Source of the DNA: Meandrina meandrites
Lineage: Eukaryota > Cnidaria > Anthozoa > Scleractinia > Meandrinidae
DNA length: 64,000 nucleotides
Direction: 5' to 3'
Assembly (NCBI GenBank): GCA_963693305.1
Contig: OY855904.1
Location: 41,571,304 to 41,635,303 of the forward strand
Shown here: positions 11,540-23,319 of the stretch, in pieces
Layout of the letters: each line of letters opens with the position of its first letter
Numbering within the stretch: the stretch's first letter is position 1
The notes under the pieces: generated by a model
What the model saw: only the letters and a program-made list of their open reading frames with translations
Database searches by the model: none
What the model was told of the DNA's origin: nothing
Made by a program: the position numbers and the translations under genes

Positions 11540-11875
11540 AGGAACGCTGCCTTAGTTAGAGTATGAGTTTGCTTGGGGTTAGTTCCACTCTGACTAGCTT
11601 TCATTTGTTGATAAGGCAACACTATGGGGTGACCAACTAGGAATATGTTGTGTTGTGGGCTTTCTTTTTGTTTCTTTTTGTTTGTTTGTTTTTCATCTTC
11701 CATCATCTCAAAAATCAGTAACTTTTCAGGCCCTTCCATTCTTTCAACTCGATATCTTAAGTAGAATTTGATAATTTAACTTTTATTCAATATTTTAACT
11801 TGAACTCAAAATTCTTACTCAAACTTGCAACTCAAATTCAAACTCATGAATTTAATACACTTGACAACATTTAGT
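11540..11875. repeat. Interspersed repeat, copy 1
   Basis: Matches 13735-14035 in the same orientation with moderate divergence. Shared blocks are GGTTAGTTCCACTCTG, AGCTTTCATTT, TTGATAAGG, a T-rich low-complexity stretch, ATCAGTAACTTTTCA and a tail of ACTCAAA/ACTCGAA runs ending AATTTAATACACT. Confidence 0.6.
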
Positions 11876-13734
11876 CTCCTTTAGTGTTCTTTAGCCTGTT
11901 GCAGGAGCAGATCTTGGGGGAGGGCATAGGGGGTGCCCACCCCTACCCCCTGAGATGACCTGCGGCTTTCTAATACAACTGGTATTCTGTACAAACAACT
12001 GTGTGCACCCCCTCCTAAGAACAATCCTTGATCCACCCCAGCGTTGTGAATCTTTTGAAACTGTGAATATTCTACAAGAACACCTGAAATCAGTATTAAA
12101 AGGCCTTTTATTTCACAACAATGGTGACAACTTTTTTCTGTTTTTAATAATTAGATTAGAGGTACTACCACCTAAATATTATATAATATTATTTTTGTTT
12201 TTTGTCTACCAATCTAGGCACAAAAATACAAAAAGTTGAAAAGTACTATATATTCACCTAAAAGCACCAACCTGGCAAAATCAAAATAATATGGCGAAAA
12301 ATAACAAAACTTCAAGCTTTATGTGGAATGGCTAAATATAAACAATAGAACTAATAAGTTAACTGTTTTCAAGCTTCAACTGGGGTGTAGGTCCTGAAAA
12401 AATAAAGGAAAAACACTATTTCATCTAAAGTTTAGTTGTCATTTTTTTTGTAGCCTGTGCGGCAGGCGTTCAAAGGGGAGCAGGGGGGGAATGAGAAGCA
12501 CTAAGCATGATTACACTTCTCATTTTACCCTCCCCTGCCATGTTGGCGATTTTATTTGATTTTTGCTGATCATTCAAGAAACAAAGTACATGTACAGTGT
12601 GACCACTAGGCTTTTAGTCAGAATTTCAAAAGCGGGCATCCAAAAATTCCTATAACACCTGACTCCACTGAGGACAAAATTTAACCATCCAAGGTGTAAA
12701 GTGTATTTCTGCAGTTTTGACTGCAAATTTGTTTGAAGATTTTGCCAAAAAATTCTTAAGTCTCAATACAGCAATGTTAATTTTTGCACAAAAGTAGGCG
12801 TCCAAAGGACACTTGGATGCCCATCTGGCTAAAAGCCTGGCGACCACTGGAACTGGGACCTCTAAGACAATAAAACCAATGAAACTACAGAATGCAAAAA
12901 AAAAAACGAATTCCAATCCTCCGTAAGAAAAAAGATGGCGGCGGTACATTTGACCACAATACCTTGCGAACCTAACACAGCGCATATGGCACACAGAATG
13001 CTATGCTTTTGCAAAATTCATCCCCGTACTAACAACATTGTTCATGCTGGGTTTCAAAGTTTTAGAGCTTTTCTGTGCGCATTTATGAGCGTTTTTGCCG
13101 TTTTCGCGCGCTAAGCATTATAGGTAAATGTACCAGTCGCCATCTTTTTGCGTACGGTGGATTGCAATACCAAGCAAAAACAATGTTGTTGAAATTGCAC
13201 TGAACACTAAAATAATAATATATAAATAATAAAATAAATCGACTTTGTTTAATAACGAGGGTCGTTCATATATAAAAATGGTGACCAGTCAGGAGAACTT
13301 TTTCAATTCTCCTTATGCATGTTGTGTCAGACTAGCCTATTTCACCCCTTGATCCTTAAACAAGTTCCTAAGGCAGCAGAAATAAAAAAATACCCATGTG
13401 AAAACAGTTTAAACATGCCAGATATTAACGAAGAGTTGTGTAAACAAGACTCGGGGAGTGAAATTATTTTGAGCCAAGTTGTAAATTCACTACTGCTAAT
13501 AGAAAACAAGTTAGGGTGAATAGTCCAATTGTTTCAACAAGGATCTAGCATTCAAAAACCTAGAATTTTATTATAATTTAGTCAAAAGCAAAGCAGAATT
13601 ATAATCTTTCCTTTCAAGGCAATGCAAGCGTGAACAGTTTTATACATTCAATATGGTCTGTTGATTTCATGAGTTCGGGTCAGAAATTTCGAGTTCGAGT
13701 TAGAATTTCGAGTTTGAGTTAAAATATCGAGTTG
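11876..13734. other. Intergenic DNA, no gene recognised
   Basis: Only short frames without family resemblance. G-rich stretches near 11915-11950 and 12475-12490 look like repeat ends. Nothing else is supported. Confidence 0.4.
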
Positions 13735-14035
13735 CTTGCGGTTAGCTCCACTCTGGTTTGCTTGCGGTTAGTTCCACTCTGGTTTGCTTGCTGTTAGTTC
13801 CACTCCTATTTGCTTGCGGTTAGCTTTCATTTTTTGATAAGGGTGACACTATGCTCTATTTTCGTTTTCGTTTTCTTTCTTTCTTTTTTCTTTTTTTCGT
13901 CTTCCATGACGAAATCAGTAACTTTTCACACCCTTCCTTTTAACTAGAACTCGAAATTTTAACTCAAAATCAAAATTCTAATACTAACTCGAACTCGAAA
14001 TTTCTAACTCAAACTCATAAATTTAATACACTCCA
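13735..14035. repeat. Interspersed repeat, copy 2
   Basis: Second copy of the 11540-11875 repeat. It begins with a threefold local repetition of the GGTTAG-TCCACTC segment (about 13740-13825), so the short unit has expanded here. Confidence 0.6.
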
Positions 14036-14077
14036 TTCAATAAAGAGAGAACCTTTCTGATAAATTTGTAATCTGCT

Positions 14078-14256
14078 GTTCCAGGAAATATCCATACCCC
14101 TCCCACAGAAGGTTTTTTGGTTTGAATCCCCCCACCCCTCTGGAAATTCCAGTTAAGCCCCATACTTTCCTTTAAAAATTTTGGCATTTGAGACCCTCCA
14201 CCCCCTCGAAATTTCCATTGACCTTCCATAGGGCGGGTATGGATATTTGCTGGAAC
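14078..14256. mobile_element. Small inverted-repeat element (MITE)
   Basis: The left end GTTCCAGGAAATATCCATAC pairs with the right end GTATGGATATTTGCTGGAAC over about 20 bp with one mismatch. Related ends occur at 29699 and 30219 (GATTCCAGAAAATAC followed by ATCCATACCCCC). No confident target-site duplication. Confidence 0.6.
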
Positions 14257-14306
14257 TGCACTTGTAACAGACTTTGGTAAGTACCTACTTTAGTCAGTGC
14301 TATAGG

Positions 14307-15693
14307 CTATTTGAGTTCCTCTATGGCTTCATCAATGTCTCCAATCAAATCCTTCAGCTTTTCCCATTGTGCCGGCTGCAATGATATCCCTAACAACAAC
14401 GCAAAATTTTTAACAATCTGTGCCCTTTTTTTGCTGAATACATGGATTCAAACTCATCATTGTATCTGACTCAGGTTTAGCTGTATTTTGAAAGCTTTTA
14501 ATTAAAACCAGATTGGAGCATAACATACATTTCATGTATTAATCAGTGTTCACCAGATTTTGTACAAGTGCAAAAGTCCACAATTGAGGAAAATGATGAG
14601 AAATCTGTTTCCATTGACCTTAATTTCAATCCGAGTTACATCTTCTATGGAAGAAGTATGGACGACACAGTTGTGAGGGTTTTTGCCTTTCACCGATGTG
14701 GCCTGGGTATTAATCCCAGGCCCACTATCATATGTGGGTTGGTTCTTGCACGTATTTTTTCGGGTTCTCCATTTCTCCTGCCTCTGCAAAAGCCCCAATA
14801 GTTCTAAATTTTGATATTATTTGATCTAGAAACTTCATGGATATACCACCATAGATTCCTATTTATTCTTGTTTATTTCATTTGCATGCTTGCTAAGGTG
14901 GATGGTCGGAGCCGGCTCAGAGTGACGTATGTTTGTAGTCCCAACTTACCTTTCTTTCCTGGCTTTAATTCACCATCTGATTCATAGAATTCTCTTATAT
15001 CTATCAAGATTTTCCCCTTGAATTCCCTCACTGACACACGGCGCTTATTTCCAATCTGAAAAGAAACAAAAATGTGAAAAATGTTTGTTTGATGTTGTTA
15101 ATGGGGTCTTTTTTTGGTGAAGGGGGGGGGGGGGGATAATCTGTTTTTGTATTCAGCAGGTAGCTGAGTCAGGATCCTAAGGGGGCCAGGGGATGGGGGG
15201 GGGGGGGGGTACTCCCTGCATATAAGCTTATTTAACTAGTGGACTATAGTGTGCAAAGAAGCTCTGCCCAAAAGAAGTGCCTTTTCAGGCTGTGCCAGGA
15301 TTTCAAATTGTTTGCTTAGCTTATTCGCTTTGCAAAATCCCAGTAGTGCCTTAGTCGATCTTGTATACGCACATGTAAAACACCATGCATCGGGATAAAT
15401 TTACAACCTCAAAAACACCGAACTCTTCGTCCTTTTTGGAGCTGCTGGCCTTGGAAGATTTCTCTTTCACCGGCGTCTTTTTCTTTTTTGATTTTACCTG
15501 AGACAAAAAAAATAGCGACAAAAGCGACATAAAGCAATGAGCTTTAGCTGAAAGCTTCAAAACTTTCAACATAAGCTTAAACCTTCCATACGGATCGCCT
15601 TTGCCTTCACACATTCAATGAGTTTAATACCTCCTCTTCGGAACTACTTTCGCTGTCAGATACAGTGGGCTTGGATTTCACCCTCTTCGACAT
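14307..15693 (-). CDS. SUB1: RNA polymerase II transcriptional coactivator p15/PC4 (SUB1)
   Basis: Four exons in transcript order: 15693-15631, 15497-15405, 15055-14950, 14389-14307. GT-AG introns with phases 0, 0 and 1; 114 residues. Residues 1-52 form the Ser/acidic ([10 protein letters not shown]) and Lys-rich ([15 protein letters not shown]) N-terminal regulatory region. From residue 53 comes the PC4 ssDNA-binding domain: [39 protein letters not shown] and a C-terminal helix ending EAIEELK. PC4 binds single-stranded DNA as a dimer in the nucleus and helps activated transcription and genome stability; the Ser-rich tail is a casein-kinase target in vertebrates. Length is close to the family's usual 125-130. 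The exon 2 donor could instead be 3 bp upstream, which would drop one Val. Confidence 0.93.
14665..14800. repeat. Probable interspersed repeat in SUB1 intron 3
   Basis: It contains GGTATTAATCCCAGGCCC and ATATGTGGGTTGGTTC, wording I associate with a common cnidarian repeat. No second copy in the window, so this rests on recall. Confidence 0.25.
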
Positions 15694-15993
15694 GATGCTT
15701 TTAACTGATCGCCACAAATATCTCAATCAGTCGACAAAGAAAAGCAATTAATCAAAGAGTTTTCTGCGATTTTCTCCAACAGTAGCAAACCCCTCGACAT
15801 GTAAAGCGCGCCAAAGTGCTTGGTAGCCGCCCATTTCGTGCCCATTCTCTTGGAAAAGATTGTCACACAACGCTCACGTTGCGTGACTACCCAAGGTCGT
15901 ACATCATTGGCGGAAACCGTGGATAGTAAAAGGAAACATATAGAGCGTGATCTGCTTTTCAGATAAGCAACAAATAAAGCGTTCCGATGTGCA

Positions 15994-16083
15994 TAGCCTG
16001 CGAATACAGCCGTCTTTCATTCGCTCCCGCCACTACGTACGTAGTAGCGGGAGCGAATGAGAGGCGGCTGTATTCGCAGGCTA
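15994..16083. mobile_element. 90-bp palindromic MITE with 9-bp target duplication
   Basis: A nearly perfect palindrome: the left arm begins TAGCCTGCGAATACAGCC, the right arm ends with its exact complement, and the centre is ACGTACGT. The 9-bp direct repeat CGATGTGCA flanks it (15985-15993, 16084-16092). A 9-bp duplication is typical of Mutator-like transposases; non-autonomous, superfamily inferred. It lies about 300 bp upstream of the SUB1 start codon. Confidence 0.8.
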
Positions 16084-16681
16084 CGATGTGCACCGCATAA
16101 CTTTTGTTTGGGTAGCAAAATCTTTCTTTCTTCTCAAAGACAGTTTTGGCCGCCATATTGGCATACCAAAGTGGAAAACCAATATGGCGGACTCATTGTC
16201 GCTCCTTTCCTCTTTAAGTGTAACTTGCCAAATCCTATCCAGGGTAGTTCGCAGGGGTTAACACATGTAGCTCAATAGTCCGGCGGTTTAGCTTGTGAAT
16301 TGTGCGATTTTTGATACAAGCACTTACTTTGCCAGTACCTAACATCATTAACTCAAAACCGCCAACTATTATTATCCCTTTAAACTGCAGAGACTTCATA
16401 CAAATATTCTACCAGAATGCCTAAAATAGTATTTCTGGGTTTGTAAAAATCTTTATTTTCCCTGGGAAAATCCTCCCAGACCTCGCTACTTCCCTTAAGT
16501 GCCATTTCCTGCATTTTGACATCATTTCGGACGACATCGAAACGTTGTATAAAATTTCTATCGCTCATTTTTATCTTGAAATATTTATCGAAATTTAATC
16601 TCATTCAAATAGTAAAATTTCGGATCGAAATAGACAGAAGTTTTGAGCCATCAAAAACCGCAGGGAGTGCACAATAGTTAA

Positions 16682-17504
16682 GGTGAAGGTACGTACACCC
16701 GATTTTGAGTGAAATTTGAAGAGATTTAAGGAAGGGATAGAAGAAAGAAAATTATTTTTGAAACACTAACAGACAGTTGACCCCCACGCAAGAGCACCCC
16801 AGGTTGTCAGGGGACTGTTAGGGTGTCCATCTACTAATTTTTAACTTCAAATTCTAATTTTAAAATCACATTAAGACGGAATCCGCCAGGACTTCGAGTA
16901 GTTGTTGGACAAAATTATGTACCAAAATTATTTACACTTTATTGCAAGCTTTTGTGTTACTGCTTCAAATATCTTATCAAAAGAAATCTTTTCTAACAAC
17001 ACCAAACACCGAAAACAAATTTTGAAATTTCACTGAATTCCACTGAATCGCTTAAAGACGATTTTACAAAATGGCTGCACGTGAGAATTTCCCTATAGCT
17101 TGTGAACTTTGATAAGAAATTGTTGTGAAATTGTTCTGATAAGAAATTGTTGTTGGTGTTATCAGTGATAATTACTTACATCTTTACCTTTTATTTAGGG
17201 TAGAAAATAACGCAATAGAAATTATTCTAGTACTCGATTTTTGTCCAACTTAAATAAATATTACTCGACTTCCTGTCTTAAATCTTTAATATTTCTTATT
17301 TCTCCAAATTTTACTAATCCTTTGAGAAAAGCTATCTCTTTCCAAACATCCCAAAAAAACACCAAAAAATTTACAAAACACCTCTAAACATAGCTTTGTG
17401 AAATGAGCATAGAGCTTCTGGATTACTTGAAACGCAGACGAGATATTCACATTAAACCAAGTTTAGCGGTGGAAAAACAGGCTTCAGGTGCATGCACCCC
17501 CGCC
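16682..17504. mobile_element. TTAA-flanked element carrying a nested insertion
   Basis: Bounded by TTAA at 16678-16681 and 17505-17508, with loosely matching ends GGTGAAGGTACGTACACC and GGTGCATGCACCCCCGCC (inverted). A partial copy lies at 39781-40050. The copy here is interrupted at 16875-17277 by another TTAA element. Confidence 0.55.
16875..17277. mobile_element. Nested TTAA element with a paralogous empty site
   Basis: A 403-bp insertion between TTAA 16871-16874 and TTAA 17278-17281. The related copy at 39781 onward reads CACATTAAATCTTTAAT without interruption, so the single TTAA there is the empty site. The ends GACGG...CTTCGAGTA and TACTCGACTTCCTGTC form an imperfect inverted repeat. 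No coding capacity. Confidence 0.75.
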
Positions 17505-17984
17505 TTAAGGAAACGAATAAATCAATAAGGAAAATTGCTCACGTGGTTCCGTTCGTTTCCTGTTTTGCTTTTTTCTTATGTCTTGTGTTTTCGTTTTATT
17601 TCGTTTCAGCTTTCGCTTTAATAATGCCGTTACAGTTCCATTTGCAGTCATGTTTGCCCAAAGCTCATGTTGATCCAGCTTAAGGGCAAAAAAAAACAGT
17701 AAGTTACATTTTAAAAGGATTTTTGAGGGGTTGTTTCCTCCGTTTCAAACCGAACAGAAGAAAAAAAACACCCAACAATTATTCAGATTATCAACAATAG
17801 CATGCCTATTAAGCAAAGCAAAAAGAAATGAGATAAAAAAAGAGATAAAATTTTATTGTACACTCCTTAAAAGGTGAACAATATAATACATGAAGTGAAA
17901 TAAAATGTAAAATGTAAAATATGTATATTCAAAGTACACTAGTTATATATTATATATAAAGTACACTAGTTATATATTAATAAA

Positions 17985-18350
17985 AAAGTAGAAAGAAAAA
18001 TGAAAGAAATAAGAAAAATTTAATTTTATTAGGAACTTGCTGAGAAGCTTTGCCTTCAGAGTTTTCTTAAAATTTGCATGACTCTCGCATAGTTTTAAGT
18101 CTTTATCTAAAGAGTTCCATAGCTTTACCGTATTCTGTAATAAAAAGATCTTTGACCAGCAGCGGTTTTGCACAGGGGAATATTCAGTTCTTGTGAGTTT
18201 CTTGTGGTTCTGCTTGATATTTGTTGCCTTTTGACAAATTGTGATGTCAGATAGGTCAGGGCGCAGCCCGTCATGCACTTAAAAACGAAAACAGCGTCTC
18301 GGAGGTAAAGCTGCTTTTTTACGGGAAGTCACCTCAAATTCTTGAGCGAT
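17985..18350 (-). pseudogene. 3' fragment of a LINE (CR1/L2-like) reverse transcriptase ORF
   Basis: Read across frameshifts on the minus strand, it carries the typical end of ORF2 of such LINEs: LPVKKQLYLRDAVFVFKCM, then a polar stretch, TVKLWNSLDKDLK and ANFKKTLKAKLL. The reverse transcriptase core is absent, as expected of a 5'-truncated insertion. Frameshifts and stops show it is inactive. Clade assignment is tentative. Confidence 0.7.
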
Positions 18351-18359
18351 GGAGTTATA

Positions 18360-20390
18360 TGCTCAAATGCTCATAGAAAATAACGCCTGGTTGCATTCTT
18401 TTTCTTGGTTTGTGATTCGCTGGCAGAAAAAGGCGTGCAAACAGAATCCCCGCCAAATTTGTGCCGTATTTGTCAGTGATTGGCTTGAGTTTTAATCCAT
18501 ATTCATGACAGATTGTTGAACGTGCTTTATTCAAAACAGGTCGTGGATGTGTGAAGACGTGTCGTCCGGTGTCAGGACCAGTTTGGACTCTTCAATAAGA
18601 AAACTTGACGCTTGGTGGATTTGAAACTTGGAAAGACGTCCTCACTCTATTAAAATCGAAGGTAAGCACTGCTTTTGCCAAATATTCTCTTCATTTTGAT
18701 CAGAAAGCCCAAGGCCGAAGGCCGCATGAGTGTAAAAATGTTACCGAAGCGAGTTAACACGTGCGCTTACTGTTCTCGCTCGGCGTCGTTTCAACTAGAA
18801 ACAGGGTAGAAAACTGAGTGGTACCACAATTTTTTTCGTTAAATATTTTGCCGCAAGGGCCGATCAGAGAAGTTTAAGATTCCTACGGGCTGGCAAAAAC
18901 TAGAATTTGGCGGACAGCTTAGAAGTCGAACGCTTGAACCAATGGACTCCAGGTTTAGAAATTCACATGTCCGTATAATTGAGGGCAAGCACCTTTCGAC
19001 AAGATTTTTTTACCTGTTGAAAGCCAAAAGAGTGTGCTAAAATTTTAACGCGGACGCGAAAATTCGGTTGTGTTAAATGCGTAGAGGAATTGTTTGCCAA
19101 GTTTATATCCTTGGCTCTTTTAAAACGCTTTCGTGCTTTTAAAATGCTCGTTAGTGTGTAGAAAACTGAACATTCAAATTTTGGCTTTCAAAATGTTACT
19201 TGCTGGTTTTGCGTAACCACTCCCATGCCATTGTGCGCCCAAGAAGGCAGCTTTGATATTTTTACATGTAAGACATTTTATGTGCAGTTTTGAATATTTG
19301 AGAATTTACTGATCTTTGGATTTATTATTTCTGTTCTCAGGAACCAAAACCTAACTTCGCAAGAAGGAAAGAAGATTAACAAAGAATGTAAAGTGGACAA
19401 AGTGGAATCAGCGAATCAGGAGAAAACTCTTCAAAGATAAGAACTTTAAAATTGTTAAACAACTCTAGTGAAATGGTGGCTGAGCAATCATGTCTAGATT
19501 TCCAAGCGATCTTCACTTTTGGTTTATTTAACAGTGCCATACATTGATTGCCTGGATCAAATACAAAATTTTACTGTACTGGGTACTGGAAGATGGCACA
19601 AAGAACTCGGTTCAATTTAAAAGCAGTTTACAATTCAGCCACCATTTACCGATTCTTTTGCAGACTTTAATCACAGAACGTATAATTGTGAACCTCGGTG
19701 ATCGCTTAATTTGCGCTAGCTGCTGAAAATTTTGGCTTAGTCTATTTAAATATATTTCATTATTTAGCGTTTCTATTTTGTGACGACGCGATTCAAATCT
19801 TTAGCGTGGATTGTTCAGAGCCTTTCGTCAAGTCTGCAAAACACTCGGTACTTTATACGAAGACTTCTATGATAACTACTTCAGTTGATGTCGCAGCCAT
19901 AATTTTAGGTGGCTTTGCAAGACGAGCGAGAATTTGAAAAACGAACGGATTAAAAAAAACAAATTTCTTTGATATAATTGAAAAGCGTGATGTCGAAACA
20001 CAAAGCACACTATAAAAATGGGATTCCTAGGGAAAATCAGAGCTTATCTGTACGTCACATTATCATATAAAAATGAAACTGGGCACATTTGGCATATTTT
20101 GGGGAATAGGGAACATGGAAGACAAGCAAAGATTTTGTTGGGAACAAGAGAAAATGCCCCCCCCCCCCCCCCCCCCTCCTCCCTTTCCCGGGAGGGCCTC
20201 GCCCAACAGGACAATGAAACATTTTACAAAAGCCTCGGTAACTATGTCGGTTTATTTTGAATTTTGATACAAAATTTGGCGTCGATGTTGACCTTGCTAC
20301 AAGTCTCACGAAATTCAAACCGTCTTCAAGTTCACATTTGCAATTGAACAGCTATTATTTTTCTTTGCTACGGATAACGATCGGTATGCT
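18360..20390. other. Intergenic DNA, no gene recognised
   Basis: No coding exon recognised. A C/G homopolymer run at about 20158-20176 marks another repeat. The start of the Penelope-like element may lie in the last few hundred bases, but I cannot place it. Confidence 0.4.
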
Positions 20391-20393
20391 GCC

Positions 20394-21823
20394 GTGAAAA
20401 CCATTCTGAAAGCCAACCTTCAAGAACAAAGGTTGAAAATACAACACGTAAACGCTGAACACTCTCACCTAATAAGAACTATTGCTGAGAAATATGGAAT
20501 TGGAGCTCTCAAATTCCTCCAGCGCCGTGCCTCGACATCTCTTAAATCCGAGAGATTGGACTCTCTCCGAACGAAGAACAAGAAACTCTCCAACCTCTTA
20601 GGACCTAAGCACAAGCGGGATAACTACTCAGTCCCTGTCATCAACTTATCAAACCAAGAAATCTCGCAATCTACCTTACACTACCTCCGTTTTGGACTGA
20701 ACCACAGTTTTGTCAACAAAAACCGACACATCAAACTCAACCTTGCGTCAGAATTTGAACTGCTGTTCACATTAGTGAACAAAGATGTCTCCAGTCACCA
20801 TCTTGAAGACTTCAAACATTTCCTTCGCACCCAAACAAATCTTTTCCACCAAAACGTACACAGTACTCCTGACTATACTTATAAAGTTCTCCAAAAACTT
20901 GCGTCTGATCCTAACCTTGTAGTATTATCTGGCGACAAAGACTCCTCTGTGGTCATCATGCAACGCGAAGTCTATGTCGAAAAGCTCGAAGACATGATCA
21001 AAGAAGGCATATCTAACGGAAAATACACCGAGACTGAGGACACTACACTCCAAGACCTCAAGTCTTTCCAAAGCTTCTTGGTCCGTAACTTCAAGTCATC
21101 ACTTCCCCTGGACAAGATCAAACCAACTTCGAACCAGCCAGCGTTTCTCTATGGGACTGCCAAAACACACAAGTTTGACAATCACAGCGAAATCACAAAC
21201 GAAAACCTAAAACTCTGGCCGATTGTCAGTACCTGCGGAACCTTCTACTACGACACAGCTAAGTTTCTTGCTTCATACCTTATGCCTCTTACAGAGAATG
21301 AGTACAATATCAAAAACACTACTGATTTTGCTGCCGATTACAGAACCGCACTCTGGATGAAAATGAAATTCTAGTTTCGTATGATGTTTCGTCACTTTTC
21401 ACCGAAGTACCACTTGATGAAACCTTTAACTACATAATCGACGCAATCTATGAGAAAAACATGCTGCCTCGGCTAAGTTCTAAACTCATCTTCGTCGCCT
21501 CCTCAACAATGTCACCAAGAACACTGTATTCAGTTTCAATGGCAGGCTTTACAGACAGATAGATGGTTGTGGCATGGGCAACCCACTATCCCCGGTCCTC
21601 GCCAACATCTTTATGTCAAAACTTGAAGCAGATGTAGTCCGCCCCTATAATCCCACCTTTTACGATCGCTATGTGGATGACTGTTTCTCGAAAAAACGAA
21701 AGGACGAACCAGACAAACTTCTCGACCGCCTAAATAACTACCATCCCAACATTAACTTCACTGTTGAAGAAAATCCGGATCACTTTCTGGACACTGCGTT
21801 TACCTATGGCAACGACGGTTTTG
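20394..21823 (+). pseudogene. Penelope-like reverse transcriptase region, frameshifted
   Basis: Open for 326 codons to 21374, with FLYGTAKTHK and L(W/R)PIVS, the usual N-terminal motifs of Penelope reverse transcriptases. A one-base shift near 21345 leads to SYDVSSLFTEVPLDE, the palm motif A with its catalytic Asp. A second shift near 21490 leads to GMGNPLSPVLANIFM (motif B) and YDRYVDDCF (motif C, catalytic YVDD). Catalytic residues survive, so the damage is recent, but two frameshifts and the foldback insertion make it inactive. The start shown is a GTG within the open frame, not a proven initiator. Confidence 0.85.
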
Positions 21824-21902
21824 TACGGTGGCTTCAAAGGGACATCAAGAAATGCAACATTTTTTCCTGAAAATCTGAGTTCCAGATCGACTTTGAGATC
21901 GA

Positions 21903-22275
21903 TTTTGAGTTCGAGTTCGAGTTCGAGTTCGAGTTCGAGTTCGAGTTCGAGTTCGAGTTCGAGTTCGAGTTCGAGTTCGAGTTCGAGTTCGAGTTCGAGT
22001 TCGAGTTCGAGTTCGAGTTCGAGTTCGAGTTCGAGTTCGAGTTCGAGTTCGAGTTCGAGTTCGAGTTCGAGTTCGAGTTCGAGTTCGAGTTCGAGTTCGA
22101 GTTCGAGTTCGAGTTCGAGTTCGAGTTCGAGTTCGAGTTCGAGTTCGAGATCGAGTTCGAGTTCGAGATCGAGTTCGAGTTCGAGATCGAGATCGAGTTC
22201 GAGTTCGAGATCGAGATCGAGTTCGAGTTCGAGATCGAGTTCGAGTTCGAGATCGAGTTCGAGTTCGAGTTCGAG
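21903..22275 (+). repeat. GAGTTC hexamer array, left arm
   Basis: About 60 tandem GAGTTC units, homogeneous in the outer part and mixed with GAGATC variants from about 22146 inward. Being 6 bp, it gives long dipeptide frames in all frames; none is a protein. Confidence 0.97.
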
Positions 22276-22877
22276 AACGGGTGAAAACCTCATTCCCAGG
22301 GTCTTCCCGTTTTTCAATATGGCGGCCGATCGAGCTTGCAGGAAATAACTGAACTTCTAGTTTGAGTAGTGTTGAAACTATCACTGAGTCAGTCAAGTAG
22401 TTTTTGATAATATAAGTAGAGCCTTAACCAGCAATTAAAGGTAACGAAGCCATAAGGGAATACTTCAACGCTGGCTTTCAGCATGCTGAAATACTGGGTT
22501 TCTTATACATCATTAATGGCGTGTCACTAAGGTTATACTACGAGTATAACACTAACCACGAGTATAATACTGAAAGCCAGCGTTGAAGTATTCCCTTATG
22601 GCTTCGTTACCTTTAACTGCTAGTTAAGGTTCTACTTATATTATCAAAAACTACTTGACTGACTCAGTGATAGTTTCAACAAGTTTTCAAGGATACGATC
22701 GTGGACGTTAGCACCTGATAATGGTAAATATTTGGGAATAACCATCTTTATTCCGAGTAAGCTGTTATCGATGGCCGCGGTCGCACTACTCAAACTAGAA
22801 GTTCAGTTACTTCCCGCAAGCTCGATCGGCCGCCATATTGAAAAACGGGAAGACCCTGGGAATGAGGTTTTCACCCG

Positions 22878-23252
22878 TTCTCGAACTCGAACTCGAACTC
22901 GAACTCGAACTCGAACTCGAACTCGAACTCGAACTCGATCTCGATCTCGAACTCGAACTCGAACTCGAACTCGAACTCGATCTCGAACTCGAACTCGAAC
23001 TCGAACTCGAACTCGAACTCGAACTCGAACTCGAACTCGAACTCGAACTCGAACTCGAACTCGATCTCGATCTCGAACTCGAACTCGAACTCGAACTCGA
23101 ACTCGATCTCGAACTCGAACTCGAACTCGAACTCGATCTCGAACTCGAACTCGATCTCGAACTCGATCTCGAACTCGAACTCGAACTCGAACTCGAACTC
23201 GATCTCGAACTCGAACTCGAACTCGATCTCGAACTCGAACTCGAACTCGATC
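22878..23252 (-). repeat. GAACTC hexamer array, right arm
   Basis: The same hexamer in inverted orientation, with GATCTC variants scattered differently from the left array. The two arrays therefore changed independently after the inverted structure formed. Confidence 0.97.
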
Positions 23253-23319
23253 TGGAACTCAGATTTTCAGGAAAAAATGTTGCATTTCTTGATGTCCCTT
23301 TGAAGCCACCGTAGTTTTG

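Larger units (their letters stand above)
21824..23313. mobile_element. Foldback element with hexamer-satellite arms inside the Penelope-like element
   Basis: A 1,490-bp insertion with long complementary arms: it begins TACGGTGGCTTCAAAGGGAC and ends with the exact complement. It is flanked by the 6-bp direct repeat GTTTTG (21818-21823, 23314-23319). Each arm has about 80 bp of unique terminal sequence, a long GAGTTC/GAACTC hexamer array, then a further unique inverted segment (about 22276-22375 with 22790-22876) and an inner hairpin (about 22375-22490 with 22565-22680). The right arm has about 110 bp extra (about 22681-22789). No transposase. The architecture resembles Foldback-type elements, whose inverted repeats are also tandem arrays. 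Removing it and one GTTTTG leaves the host frame continuous. Confidence 0.85.

Noticed and set aside
12650..12994. 114-residue minus-strand frame with a hydrophobic segment
   Set aside because: No family resemblance, no supporting exons, low-complexity neighbours.
18660..19345. Good-looking donor (GAAGGTAAGC) and acceptor (TTCTGTTCTCAG) pair
   Set aside because: No coding sequence on either side; isolated splice-like motifs are common by chance.
21730..22396. Long Arg-Thr, Glu-Leu or poly-Ser frames on both strands
   Set aside because: They are translations of the GAGTTC hexamer array, which lacks stops in every frame; no protein family.
22732..23314. Long dipeptide-repeat frames in the right arm
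   Set aside because: Same hexamer artefact in the inverted array.
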